This document shows, piece by piece, positions 45,606 to 56,984 of a stretch of 64,000 nt of DNA. Every line of letters begins with the position of its first letter. Within the stretch, counting starts at the first letter, position 1. Position numbers and translations under genes: made by a program. Below the pieces are notes generated by a model that was not told where the DNA came from, did not search any database, and saw nothing but the letters and a program-made list of their open reading frames with translations. The DNA is from Areca catechu (Eukaryota; Streptophyta; Magnoliopsida; Arecales; Arecaceae): assembly GCA_021397845.1 (NCBI GenBank), contig CM038052.1, positions 35,262,449-35,326,448 on the forward strand, given 5' to 3'.

Positions 45606-45928
45606 AAAAAGGGGAAGAAAATTGTTAAGTATGAAAAGGGGAAGATTGGATAAACATGAAAACTCATTTGAAAAATGAAAGAAAGTGCAAAAGGGAAGAA
45701 GAATGCAAAATGTTTTTATCTAAAGGGAAGAATTAGTAAGAAGAAATATTGAAAATTTGAAAATTTTGCATATTTTGAAAAATATTTTTAAAGATTTTTT
45801 GGATCATATTTTGAGGGGAAGCTTGGTACTTATTGTTTTGAGCTTACATGTTTATCTTATTGTTAATCTTTTTAAGCTTACCCTATTCATATACATAAAG
45901 GTTTTGTCATCATCAAAAAGGAGGAGAT
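45606..45928 (+). promoter_or_regulatory. Multiple polypurine tracts, Sirevirus C
   Basis: Purine runs such as AAAAAGGGGAAGAAAA (45606), AAAAGGGGAAGA (45634), AAAAGGGAAGAAGAA (45689), AAAGGGAAGAA (45723), GAGGGGAAG (45813) and AAAAAGGAGGAGA (45915) precede the 3' LTR. Multiple PPTs are a described Sirevirus trait; the last is the expected primer. Confidence 0.75.
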
Positions 45929-47183
45929 TGTTGACTCTGGTCTTGATTTTGATGATTGACAAAATGTTTAAGTATATATGAGTACTAATTGTATTTTAAA
46001 TATATTTTTCATATCTTAGTAATCAACCATATTGAATGAAGAAATGCTTGTATTTCAATTGAAAAAGTCCTTAAATTAATGAAAAATCAAGTTATAAGGA
46101 CTTTGGAATATAAGGAAGACTTGGAAGGACTTAAAGTTTAATTTTGAAGAAGTTTCAGTACTGGCTCAATCAAGTGTCAACACCTAAAGATCAAGTGTTG
46201 ACACTTGCAGGCCAAGTGCTGACACTTGCAGACCAAGTGTCGACACCTGGGAATCAAGTGTCGACACTTGGAGGTCAAGTGTCGATACTTGACTGTAACG
46301 GCTAGTTTTCAAAAGCTGTAGAACTTCTCCAACTTGTTTCAAACGGTCATATCTTCATCCCCAACGGTCATAAACGATCATCTATGGTTTGGAGAGCTAT
46401 ATAAACATCAAAAATTAAATGGGGAAGTAATCCTTTGGTGAGTTTTTTGAATATTCTTCAAGGATTCAAGAGTTGAGTGATTCAAAGCCTTCAAGCTTCC
46501 AAGTTTCAAAGAGAGCATTCAAAGTCTACATCTACCAGCATCAATCAAAGGCTTCATCAACTTGAAGACAAGATCTTCATCAACAATCAAGGGCTTCAAA
46601 GAGATATTTACTTTATTTTAGAAAGCTTTTATTGTATTCATTTATACTTGCTCTTACATTGTTTTACTTAAGGTTTTTGGTGAGCCTTAGAAAATCAAAG
46701 AGATTTTTGGTAAGCCTTGAAAACCAAAGTGGTTGTTGGTGAGCCTTGAAACCAACTAGGGTTTTACTTGTGAGCCCGAAGCCAAAACAAGTTGTTTAGG
46801 TTCTTGGTTATCCCGTAAAACCAAGGGTGGTTGTTGGTGAGCCTTGAAACCAACTAGGATTTGACTTGTGAGCCCGAAGACAAAACAAGTTGTAAAGGTT
46901 GTTCGTGAGCCTAAGTTATAAAACCAAACTTAGTGAAATTCCCAAGGGATTCTTGGGGAGTGGATGTAGGTGCTTGGTTGGCACCGAACCACTATAAATC
47001 TTTATGTTTGTGTGATTGTTCTCCTTGTACTTTTATTTCTTTATTTCTGCTGCATTTATTTGAAATACACAAGCACTTGAATTGCATTAGCACATACTTG
47101 CTTTAGTTCATACTTTGCAAATAGTATAAAAGTTTTATAAAATCCAATTCACCCCCCCTCTTGGGTTGCCTACCTGAGCCTAC
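45929..47183 (+). repeat. Sirevirus C 3' LTR
   Basis: The LTR is 1255 bp; it has one extra AAGTGTCGACACTTG-type unit (46230-46290) relative to the 5' LTR. Confidence 0.92.
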
Positions 47184-49020
47184 TCTTTAATAAGAGAATT
47201 TTAGTAGTAGAGGAATCTGTACATGTAGTATTTGAAGAATCTGTTAACAAATTCTCTAGAAAAGATGATATTTCTGATGCATGTACAGGTGCTGAAGAAC
47301 TAAAGAATCTTACTTTGGATAATCAACCCTCTCAAGAGAATGAAGAAGATCAAGATAAGAATGAAAGAGAAGAAGTCATACAACCCATACCAAAGCATCC
47401 AGATCTACCCAAAGAGTGGAGGTATGCTCATAGACATCCTAAGGAGTTAATCCTAGGTGATCCATCAAAAGGGGTAAGAACAAGATCTTCAATTAGAAAT
47501 GAATGTGATTACATTGCTTTCTCTCAAATTGAACCAAAATGTATTGAAGAAGCTGAAAAATATTCTAATTGGATTAATGCAATGCAAGAAGAATTAAATC
47601 AGTTTGAAAGAAACAAAGTTTGGACACTAATAGAAAGACCATTTAATGTTTCAATTATTGGCATAAAATGTGTTTTCAGAAACAAACTTGATAAAAATGA
47701 TATTGTTACCAGAAATAAAGCTAGGCTAGTTTCCAAAGGTTACAATCAGGAGAAAGGGATTGATTTTGATGAAATCTTTGCTCCTGTTGCTAGACTTAAG
47801 GTAATTAGACTATTATTAGCATTTGCATATTTTATAAACTTTAAATTATTTCAAATGGATGTCAAAAGTGTTTTTCTAAATAATTTTATTTCTGAAGAAG
47901 TGTTTGTTGAACAACCACCTAGTTTTGAAAATCATGCACATCCTGATCATATTTTTAAACCACACAAAGTACTTTATGGTTTAAAGCAAGTACCCTGAGC
48001 ATGGTATAAAAGGCTTAGCAAGTTCTTAATTGAAAATAATTTTTCTAGAGGCCATGTTGACACTACATTATTTCTAAAAAAAATGATGATTTATTAGTAG
48101 TACAAATTTATATTAATGACATTATATTCGGTGCTACTAATAAAATTATTTGTCAAGAGTTTGCCAAGCTTATGCAAAAAGAGTTCGAAATGAGCATGAT
48201 GGGTGAACTCAACTTTTTTCTCGGACTCCAAATCAAGTAAACCAAAGATGGGATCTTCATTAACCAAGCTAAGTATACAAGAAAAATCTTAAAGAAGTTT
48301 AGGATGGAGACTACCAGTTCAATAGGTACACCTATGAGCTTCTCTTGTAAACTTGATAAAGATGAATGTGGTAAATCTATTGATCAGAAACTATATAGAG
48401 GAATGATTGGTTATTTATTATATTTGACTGTTAGTACACCAGATATCATGTTTAGTATTTGTGTGTATGCTAGATATCAGTCTGATCCAAAAGAATCTCA
48501 TCTATTGGATGTTAAGTATATATTTAAATATTTATCTAGTATAATTGATATTGGCTTGTGGTATTCTAGAGATTCATCTATTAATTTAATTGGTTATTCA
48601 GATGCTGATTTTGCTGAGTGTAAATTAGATAGAAAAAGTACAAGTGAAACTTGCCAAGAAACAAACTTCAGTTGCACTATCCACAGCTGAGGTTGAATAT
48701 ATTGCAGCAGGAAGTTGTTGTGCTCAAATCTTATGGATTAAGCAATAACTTAAAGATTTTGGAATTAATTTAATTAAGACACCCATAAGATGTGATAACA
48801 CTAGTGCTATAAATTAAACTAAAAATCCTATTCAGCACTCTAGAAGTAAGCACATTGAAATTAGGCATCATTTTATTAAAAATCAAGTTGAAAATAATAA
48901 TATTATGCTTGAATTTGTTTGTTCTGAAATACAACTAGCTGACATATTGACTAAACCTCTCCAAGAGGATTGGTTCAGTATGATTAGAAGAGAATTAGGG
49001 GTCATCAACCCTTTTAAGTG
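47184..49020 (+). pseudogene. Sirevirus B pol, 3' part (RT-RNase H)
   Basis: The frame resumes after Sirevirus C with FNKRILVVEES, then an open stretch 47315-47998 with ELILGDPSKG, FQMDVKSVFLN and YGLKQVP. A stop and a frameshift follow. The RT catalytic motif is changed to YINDI (about 48110), where the family has YVDDI. RNase H lies at 48304-49020 (YSDADFAECKLDRKS; KHIEIRHHF). About 45 bases are missing after STSETCQ, shifting the frame. Confidence 0.85.
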
Positions 49021-49159
49021 AAATTTCCATCTCTTCATAATTTTTAACTTTTGATTGATCAAAATTGCTGGTAAATCATGTTTAATCTCTCTAAATTCAT
49101 TGAAATCATGTTCTATTTTGATCAATGATCATTTTCTCATTTTTTTTCTAGTTTTAGGT

Positions 49160-49225
49160 TGAAGTGAAGTGTCAACACCTAGAAGTATCGACACTTGACT
49201 CTATGTTGTGAGTCGATACTTGAAT
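49160..49225. promoter_or_regulatory. GTCGAC motif cluster in pol-ORF3 spacer (B)
   Basis: Three related motifs, AAGTGTCAACACCT, AAGTATCGACACTTG and GAGTCGATACTTG, lie between the end of pol and ORF3. The location is the same as the cluster of element A at 1598-1667. A promoter role for ORF3 is inference. Confidence 0.5.
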
Positions 49226-49475
49226 GGCGACAGACTGAGATAAAATGGGAAAACAAAGTGTTTTCTTCATATTTTTTACTCTAGTTCAAGCTGACTCATC
49301 CCCAAACAGAGCTCCATCATCCTCTTCCCTCCAATCTCAGATTCAACTGCACGTTTCTCCATTTGGGATAGGTTCTCTTCGGTTTCTTACTGCTCATTAT
49401 CTTATTTCACTATTTTTGCACCGTAGAAACCCTAGGTTCTCTCCCATTCTTACTTTCCTACCTTATTTCCTTGCA

Positions 49476-51223
49476 ATGGAGCCTAGAAAACAAGTTGTTC
49501 GGCTTCCTAGACCATCCATTCAGGAGGAAGAGAGAAGAACGAAGGCCAGGTATGAGGATAGAGTAGCAGATGTGCCTGATGTTCCTGCTAGACCCCTTGT
49601 TCCTATAGCAAATAGGATGGGATCGAAGACCATCATCGGAGGATGTCGTGTGGACTTCGATTTCCTAGACTAGCATACTTCAGGATTGGGCAGTGGCTAA
49701 GGGATGTAGGTCTTGCACCATTTTCTTCACTATCAGAGAGATTCTATCTTGGACTGATTAGAGACTTCTATGGTTCACTTGCCCGAGGTAATGATGGCTG
49801 GATTGCATAGGTCCGTGGTAGAGATGTTCCAGTATCCACAGAGATTCTGAGCAGAGTATGGGATATCCCTATAAGAGGATCTATTGTGGATGCTCTAGTG
49901 GATAGATTCAGTAGTCTTCGATGTGTTAATGAGATAGATGATCTTCTTGAGGGAGCCATTGTGGTCGCTTCGAGATTGTCGCCTAAGATAAGGTTACTAC
50001 ACCACATCGTAGCTCGGATTCTTCTGTCAAAGACCGGACGATTCGACTTCATCACAGAGCGTGAGCTTTTGATCATGGTTTCTTTGGTACAACGCACTCT
50101 AGTATGCCTCCCAATGCTCATGGTATATTAGTTGACTGAGGCATCAATCAGCCAGAGACTGTGTCTGCCCTATAGGATGGGGTTGACATTACTCTTTAGA
50201 GCTTATAGAGTGGTCGTAGACGACGAGCCTTATAGATAGCTACTTCACATAAATATCTATGACATCAAATCACTTCACCGGATGGGTTACCAGCTTATCA
50301 GAGGCCAGTGAAGATGACGTATATCTGGTCAGGCCACTGACAAAGATGATGATGTGGCGGAGGAGGAGAGTATCTTTTCAAGTGAGGCAGGGCCCTCAAA
50401 GCTAGATGGTGATATCCATGAGGTCCAGCCCAAGCCTTCTGCACAGCCAGATCCTACTCCTTAGCCTGAGCCAGCCACTACTGCATAGACAGATTTTCCT
50501 AGCACTGGAGATAGTTTAGAGGACAAGGTCGCTCGCATTGAGACTGAGGTGATGATCATTCGTCAGCGAGTCGACAGGATACATATGGAGATGAGGGAGA
50601 GCCATCGAGGATTGAGTGATGGCATCTCTACCATTTTATCTGCATTAGCTAGATCTTCATCGAGCAGAGCTCCTCCACCTTCAGCTCCATCTGATTCACC
50701 TCCAGCAGCACCTACTCCAGGACTTGACATGGTAGATGATCAGACTGACTCCGCAGAGTTTGATGTGATAGATTTTATGATAGAGCTAGAGCCGGAGATT
50801 GTAGTTGATACTTCTAGGAGTCCCATTTCTGATACACCCCAATAATTTCAGACTCTAATTTTATCCACTCCTCTCTCCAGACCTAATGATCACACTTCCT
50901 TTCCTGCACCTACTCCTATCATTCCATCTTCTGATACTTCTGTGTTACATTCTCCACTTATTCATACATCTTCCCTTATTAGGGAACTGGGATTTTACAT
51001 CCCTGGTTTCTAGCATCTTGACTTTAGACCTATTTTTGATCATACCCCCCTTCCTATTGATTTTGATACAGCCGCTCTGGTCCATTCTATTTCTGCTACT
51101 GATGTAGCTTCTATCTCTTATGCACCAGTCAGAGGCAGAGCTTATGTCAGATATAGAGGACGAGGCCGTCGTGACGTATCGAGACTGACTCAGACCAAAC
51201 TCTCTGATCTTCGACCCATGTGA
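49476..51223 (+). pseudogene. Sirevirus B ORF3 (env-like)
   Basis: The likely start is MEPRKQVVRLPRP at 49476 (the open frame begins upstream at 49245). A frame change near 49672 and a stop near 49808 break it. Recognisable blocks follow: SERFYLGLIRDFYGSL, then RVWDIPIRGS, RLLHHIVARIL (about 49990-50030), an acidic Ser/Pro-rich linker, a short heptad-like segment (DKVARIETEVMIIRQRVDR, about 50530-50600) and a Pro/Ser-rich end with an Arg-Gly stretch (RGRAYVRYRGRGR, about 51130). The length is about 580 residues, as in element A. I see no convincing signal peptide or membrane anchor, so a true envelope role is not supported by sequence alone. Confidence 0.72.
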
Positions 51224-51526
51224 CCGCGATCCTGACCTTTTAAAAATACTGGACCGGTCAAGATTGGATCCTCTCATGATGAGGCTACTCCATAGGATAG
51301 TCTTTATGTTCAGATAGTTTACATTTCAGCACTACTGGTATGCCTCTATGTTTGTTTACTATCATGTATCTATGCGTGTATCAATGTATGAAATGTTTAA
51401 AATTTGGATTTCAATGAATAAAAGTTTTTATATTAATGTTTTATCTTTGGATATTACCTCTTGTGATTATTGCTTAATTCCTGTAATTATCATCTTTTCT
51501 TCTCTCTAACCTTTTTTAATGATGAC

Positions 51527-52111
51527 AAAAAGGGGAAGAGATAAGTGAAAGAAAAGTGAGAGATAAAGGAGAAAAGAATGAATTATTATTGGTAAATGAT
51601 AAAGGGGAAGAATTAAATGAAAAGCAGTTTGATGTGAAAGAGAAAAATAAGAGTGAGAGTAAAAGAAAAGTAAAATTAGAGCAATGAGTGAGGGGGAGTA
51701 ATCAGTTGCTAAAATTTCTTGCAAAATCTTTGAAATCAGTTTTTCAGTTTATGAAAACTCTTTGAAATTCAGTTTTTCGAATCACCTTTTGAGGGGGAGT
51801 ATCTATACTCTTCAATCTCTTGTTCAAAGATTTTTCTGTTGATTACATTCATCATGTTTCAATGCTGAAATTCTTATTCTTAAAGTTTGTTTTAACTTTG
51901 ATACACATTTAGAGTATCATGGTTTATGTAATTTTAGCTCTGATATTCCTCATAGTTCTAATTCAATTCAAATAAGCTTCTTGACTTAAACTTTTACCTT
52001 TTTCTTTTATTCTGATACAAATTGCATTAAGCTTTATACTATTGAAAATTTTTAAGAGCTTATCATATGGAATATACTTAAAGGTTTTGTCATCTTCAAA
52101 AAAGGAGAGAT
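51527..52111 (+). promoter_or_regulatory. Multiple polypurine tracts, Sirevirus B
   Basis: Tracts AAAAAGGGGAAGAG (51527), AAAGGGGAAGAA (51600), GAGGGGGAG (51690), GAGGGGGAG (51791) and AAAAAAGGAGAGA (52098) lead up to the 3' LTR; the last is adjacent to TGTTGACTCC. Confidence 0.75.
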
Positions 52112-53601
52112 TGTTGACTCCATTATTGATTTTGATGATTAACAAAATACTTAATCATGTTTGAGTACTAATAGTTTTATGAAGTATATTTTTAATAGAA
52201 AAAGGTACTCATCAAATCAGCTAAATTGAGCTGCTTGTCAAAAGATTGAAGAAGCCTTTTCTATGGATGAAACATTAGTGATTAATGGACTTAAGTATTT
52301 AAGACTTGCTCGAAAGGAATTTATGAGTTCAGTTGAAAAAAGATTCAGCAGAGTTTTAATCATTTTTGAAGAAGTTTCAGCAAGTGTCAACTCACGGTTA
52401 AAGTATCGACTCATGACAGTGCAAGTGTCGACTCAAGCCGACATGCAAAAAGAAGTTTCAGATTGCACGCTCAAAGTATCGACTCACAATTTAAGTGCCG
52501 ACTCAAAGTATCGACTCAAGGATCGACTCAAAGCCTGAGACAGAATTTTTTCAGAACATGCTAAAATCTAAGATTTGCCTCAAGTGTCGACTCATGGATG
52601 TCAAGTGTCGACTCACCAGATGAAGTATCGACTCACCTAAGATTTCCAGAGAGCTTCAATGCATAATTTTGAACTAGGTGTCGGCTCATGGGATTTAAGT
52701 GTCGACCCTAAGTGTCGACTCACAACTTGAAGTGTCGACACTTGGAGTTCTGAGAACAGTAACGGCTAGTTTTTCAAATATAGAACTTGGTCCTTTTAGC
52801 TCCCAACGACTAGTTTCATGTCTCTAACAGTCATAAACCCTCTCTTAAGCCTTGGGATGGTATTTAAGTGATTCAAATTGAAGTGGAATCAAGGGAGAAA
52901 AAATAGAGAAAAAGAAAAAGAAAGAAAGCAAGTACATTCACTCATACATTCATTGAGAGTAATTACTTCCAAGAAAAGAAGCCTTCAAGCGTTCAAAGCA
53001 ATTAAGAGCCTTCAAGTCCAACAACTTTTAAGTATTGATTGAGGCTTCATTGAATCAAAGATAAGCATCTTTATCAAGCTTCAAAAAGATAATAGCTTTT
53101 ATTAGAAAGCTTTTCTTGTATTCTTTACTTCAATTTATACTTTGTTGTAAAGGTTTTTGGTAAGCCTAGTTGAAAACCAAGGAGCTTGTTGGTTAGCCTA
53201 ATTGAAAACTAAGAAGATTTTTGGTTAGCCTTTGAAAACCAAGAGGTTTCTTTTGGTGAGCCTTGTGAAAACCAAAAGGGATTTTGATTAGTGAGCCCGG
53301 AAAACTAATTGACTGTAATCATGTATGATTATAGTGAATTCCCAAGTGGACCTTGGGGAGTGGATGTAAGTGCCTTGGAGAGCACTGAACCACAATATTT
53401 GCCTAGAGTTTGTGGTTGATTGTTTTCCCTATACTTGCTCTTACTTTCATTACATTTAAATTTTCGCTGCACACTCTTTAAGAGCACACTACAATTGCAT
53501 CTTTCTAGCACTTGTTTTGTTTATTGAATTAGCATACTTACTTACAAATAATTTTTAGAAACCCAATTTATCCCCCTTCTTGGGTTGCTTACTAGGCAAC
53601 A
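52112..53601 (+). repeat. Sirevirus B 3' LTR
   Basis: The 1490 bp LTR matches 37131-38615 and has the same GTCGAC-type motif array at about 52385-52745, with a perfect AAGTGTCGACACTT at the end of the array. It is followed by TTAAA. Confidence 0.92.
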
Positions 53602-53639
53602 TTAAAAAATATGATGATGCATTAAAGCATCGTCAAATT

Positions 53640-54710
53640 CCCCAAATTTCTAGTTCGCTGGCCCCCCAAATCTCCAAATCTTTATTCCTGCTTATCTTTC
53701 CCTCCATCGCTATATCTTCTTCTTCCACTGATCTCCACCGCCAGCATCCCCTTTGCATTGCCAAAGAGCCCCGTCTCCCGATCCATATTGCCCTCCAGCT
53801 CCTGCAGCTCTGATTCATCTCACCGTCATGGAGATGAGAGTTGGCGCCGATGACAACCACCATTCTCCCCATAGCAAACCCAATGCTCCCCACCTCCACT
53901 GCCACCCCTGCACTTGCTAGCTACCCTTGCTCCTGCTAATTGCCCTTGCCCCCCTTGCCACTATGGCCCTGTCGTCACCGCCACTGCCACCGCCTCCACC
54001 CTCCTCGCATTTTCCACTTGGCTATCCCTCGTCTTCTCCTCCCTCTCCCCGATCCCTTGGCACCGACTCTGCTCCTGGGACAACTCTTCCGCTATTGGCC
54101 CCCTCTCCTCCCCTACCTCCCCACCACCCCCTCCCGATGGCTCCCCCACCCGCGTCTCCTACCCCGACTCTTTCTCCCCAGATGGCGACTCCGTCATGCT
54201 GTTCCTCCTCAACTATGTCGTCTTTGGCATCGCCAGTTCTGCCCAGCTCTGGCCGTGTTGTCAAGAGTTCCTGTGCCTGTGGTGGCACCCGCAGGCCATG
54301 CACGGCACTATGTGTGGCTTAACGACCACATCTCGTGCCTCCAAAATGCCTCCCTTGCCCATGTCATCCTCCGCCTATGGTGGTGCCCGTGCCCTTCCTC
54401 CAGGTGGAGCAATGAGGTGGCGGATGGCCGCTTCCATTATGGCGATGGAGGGGAAGCGATGAAGCACGAGGTGCTAGGCGGTGGGCCACTATTCGAGGAT
54501 GGCAGTGGTGAGGTAGCGGACAATCGCTTCCTCTATGGCAATAGAGGGTGAGCAGCAGAGCATGAGGCATTGGGTGGCGGGCCACAATTCGAGGACGGGA
54601 GGGTGTTGCTGTCGGCGAAGGGGTAGTGGTGATGGTAGTAGAGGGCGGCAGAAGGGGTGGGGTATTGGGGGAGGTTGTTATCAAGATTTCCAGCGAGGAT
54701 GAGGGGTAGA
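53640..54710 (+). other. GC-rich, Pro/Ser-coding segment inside CACTA element
   Basis: About 1 kb of GC-rich sequence with long open stretches in all plus frames (for example 53914-54462) and on the minus strand (54303-54022). One frame has YPDSFSPDGDSVMLFLLNYVV, which looks like a real protein piece, but no family was recognised. The composition differs from the flanks; a captured host gene fragment (Pack-type) is possible. No single frame is convincing as a gene. Confidence 0.35.
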
Positions 54711-55311
54711 CTTATTTAAAAAAAAGTTTGGTGATACTTTAAAGTGTCGACGCAAACCTTATGTAACGATGCTTTTTAAAAATATTGGAAGATTTTTTCT
54801 TCACTCCTACAAAGTTGACACTTTGTAAAGTATCGAGATGGCTTCCAGTAATGCTAATTAGCACCGGAAAAAATCTTCATTAGCATTGATATTTCTCTCC
54901 TTTCCTGTGGTGCAAGAGCTTGTTCCAATAAATTGATCCACAAGCCTCCACACATTATGCATACATATCATGTCAGAACGTGACCAATGCCATGACCATT
55001 GAAGAAAGGTAGTTACAAACCTGCTAAACTAAGCAGATGGGTTACAACATGTACAACACTTTGTAGCCCATTCAGTTTTTTCTCCCTTTTTTTTATAAAA
55101 AATCATATTGGCCTTTTTAGTTCACACTTAAAGTTTTTGGCGAACATGTAGTGTAGCATAAATGGTGTTAAGTAATTTGCATGAATTTGCTAGTAAGTAT
55201 CCACGTCTCATTTATTCTTAAAAAGATTAAAAAAAATTCATGTCTAATCAATCAGTCATGCAATCGTTCATCAGGTAACTCAAACCATGTCATCAAAGTT
55301 TCCAGAAAGAG

Positions 55312-55490
55312 TCAAAAAAAGTTTCAGGAATATTCATTCTCATAAAAATATTTGTATCATGGGCTGCCTTGACTCCAGGTCCGAGAGAAGAATAATAGTT
55401 ACTAGCACGAGTCAAGAAAGCTCAAGGATTCTTTCTAATAAAAATTGTTAGTACCATGGGCTACCTTGACTCTAGGTTTGAATAAATTAA
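55312..55490. repeat. Imperfect two-copy repeat, ~90 bp
   Basis: Segments at 55312-55395 and 55404-55485 share GTCAA(G/A)AAA, TAAAAAT-TT-GTA-CATGGGCT and CCTTGACTC-AGGT. The rest of 54916-56985 is AT-rich, and I see no supported gene in it. Confidence 0.5.
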
Positions 55491-56984
55491 GAACCATGTA
55501 AGCTGGCTATCACTTAATGCCCACAAGTCAATTATGCCTAAATTTGCTTAACTGACATGATTGGTTTGCCTGACCTCACTCTTAATTTTAATGTTACTTT
55601 CTCAAATGTCTTTTTCCCGTTTTACCCAAAAAGAAGAAAATGTCTTTTCCCTATTAGGCAACTTTGGAATCAAAATTTTACATTATCAAACATTTTGGTG
55701 GACCCAAGTCTTATATGCTAGTATGACTAAAGATTTTAGACCCGAGGTCTTATGTTAGAGTTTAGTATTATCAACCATTTTGCTAGACTTCCCCCCCTAG
55801 GCCCCTATACCTTCAGTCAATGGATCATGGAGGCAATATCGATGTTGACTAGTAAAGAAAGCAAGTTAAAAATGAGAAAGCTAGATAGCATTAATTGGGA
55901 TTGAAAACTAGAAACCACGTAGAGTAGGCACCTTTGGCTTGGATCAAGAATGATCCCTGAGCATCAGATAATGTGAGCAAACTCACCCATCAAGCACGAG
56001 CTTAAAGTAGACTAATAAAAATCTATTTAAAAACATCTTTAAAGCCAGAATCCAAGCTAAAGTATCCTTGCCAATGCGAGACACCCCTAATTCTAGAACC
56101 TAATTGTTGCCAGCTACCTTCAAATGTTCTATACTTCTCTAACACTACTTTATTTGTAATGCCAACTCAACTTGATAACCCACTCGGCCACTCCTGTTGA
56201 CTAGCAATAACGCATCTTCGAACAACTCTTTGATGTTTCATCATCTATAACTACTTAATGAAATGCTTTAAAGATTCAGCCAAATAAATATATTGCGCAA
56301 ATGTGGACTTAGGTACTGGGAGAAAGCTGGGCTAACTTGTTCTTAACCTATCACTTAATGAGAGTGGCTTTGTAACTGCTTCCATTGCCTTAGCCTTTTT
56401 TTTTTATTATCCTCCCTTAGATTGTACATCATACTAGTGCAGCTGCAAATATAGGAGCCTTCCTTGGATGCTACAGTCATTTTACAAAGCTTTGCAGGCT
56501 TTATTTTTGGTTAAGATGGCCCACTCCTCCTTTCTCCTAACTTCTTGCCGAGTAAGTCTTTGTGCACCGCGTGCGGTACAGCAAATCCAACATGGCCTGC
56601 ACCGTCTTAGCTTATTGGTCCACTTATATCTAAAATGGCATGATGGGACGGGTTACAGGTTATAAGTTGAGCATGACTAGCATTAATTACCGTTCAGCTT
56701 TTATTTGAAGTTTTTGTCCAGACCAAATATCCTTTCCCTCCAGCCATTTTTTCTCGCCATCTTGCTTGGATTTTGGTAAATATTTCAATCTGAAACATGC
56801 TCTGGTTTTTGTCCAAGGAATCAGTAAAGGTTGAAGAAGAATCTCTCTTGCTCTAAGAATGTGCTCTAGAGTCCTGTCACAGGAATCAACTTTCAAATAT
56901 AAATACTAGCATCTTTCTCTCTTTCAAAAAGTGCTCTGTTTTGGAGGCAAGAAAAATATAAAAAAATCAATAACTCCATGAATC

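Larger units (their letters stand above)
41647..47183 (+). mobile_element. Sirevirus C (inner), non-autonomous, gag only
   Basis: Two LTRs (TGTTGACTCTGG..CCTACA) flank PBS, gag and about 1.7 kb of non-coding sequence with polypurine tracts; no protease, integrase, RT, RNase H or ORF3 is visible. It lies inside pol of Sirevirus B. A few bases at the right junction are lost (LTR ends CCTAC then TCTTTAATAAG), so the target duplication cannot be read. The two LTRs differ by about 3%, so it is younger than Sirevirus B. Confidence 0.88.
37131..53601 (+). mobile_element. Sirevirus B (outer), complete but decayed
   Basis: Two LTRs begin TGTTGACTCC and end GGCAACA, with the target duplication TTAAA (37126-37130 and 53602-53606). 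Between them lie PBS, gag, pol, ORF3 and several polypurine tracts, the Sirevirus layout. Pol is interrupted by a second Sirevirus (41647-47183). The LTR pair differs by roughly 10% in the first 400 bases, so it is an old insertion. Confidence 0.92.
36706..54912. mobile_element. CACTA-like non-autonomous transposon, split by Sirevirus B
   Basis: The left end CACTAAAAATAG (36706) and reverse complement of the right end CACCACAGGAAA (54912) are flanked by the same 3 bp, CAA (36703-36705 and 54913-54915). Both ends contain similar subterminal words (GATGATCATTTTTTCTCGATGCTA and its counterpart, about 20 bases in common) and many CGATGCTTTAAAGCATCG-type words (near 36800-37095, 53620 and 54730-54780), as in CACTA subterminal regions. 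Without the retrotransposon the element is about 1.7 kb and has no transposase. Confidence 0.55.

Noticed and set aside
53914..54551. Proline-rich ORFs of about 130-200 codons as genes
   Set aside because: Three overlapping plus frames and two minus frames are open at once, and none has a recognised domain.
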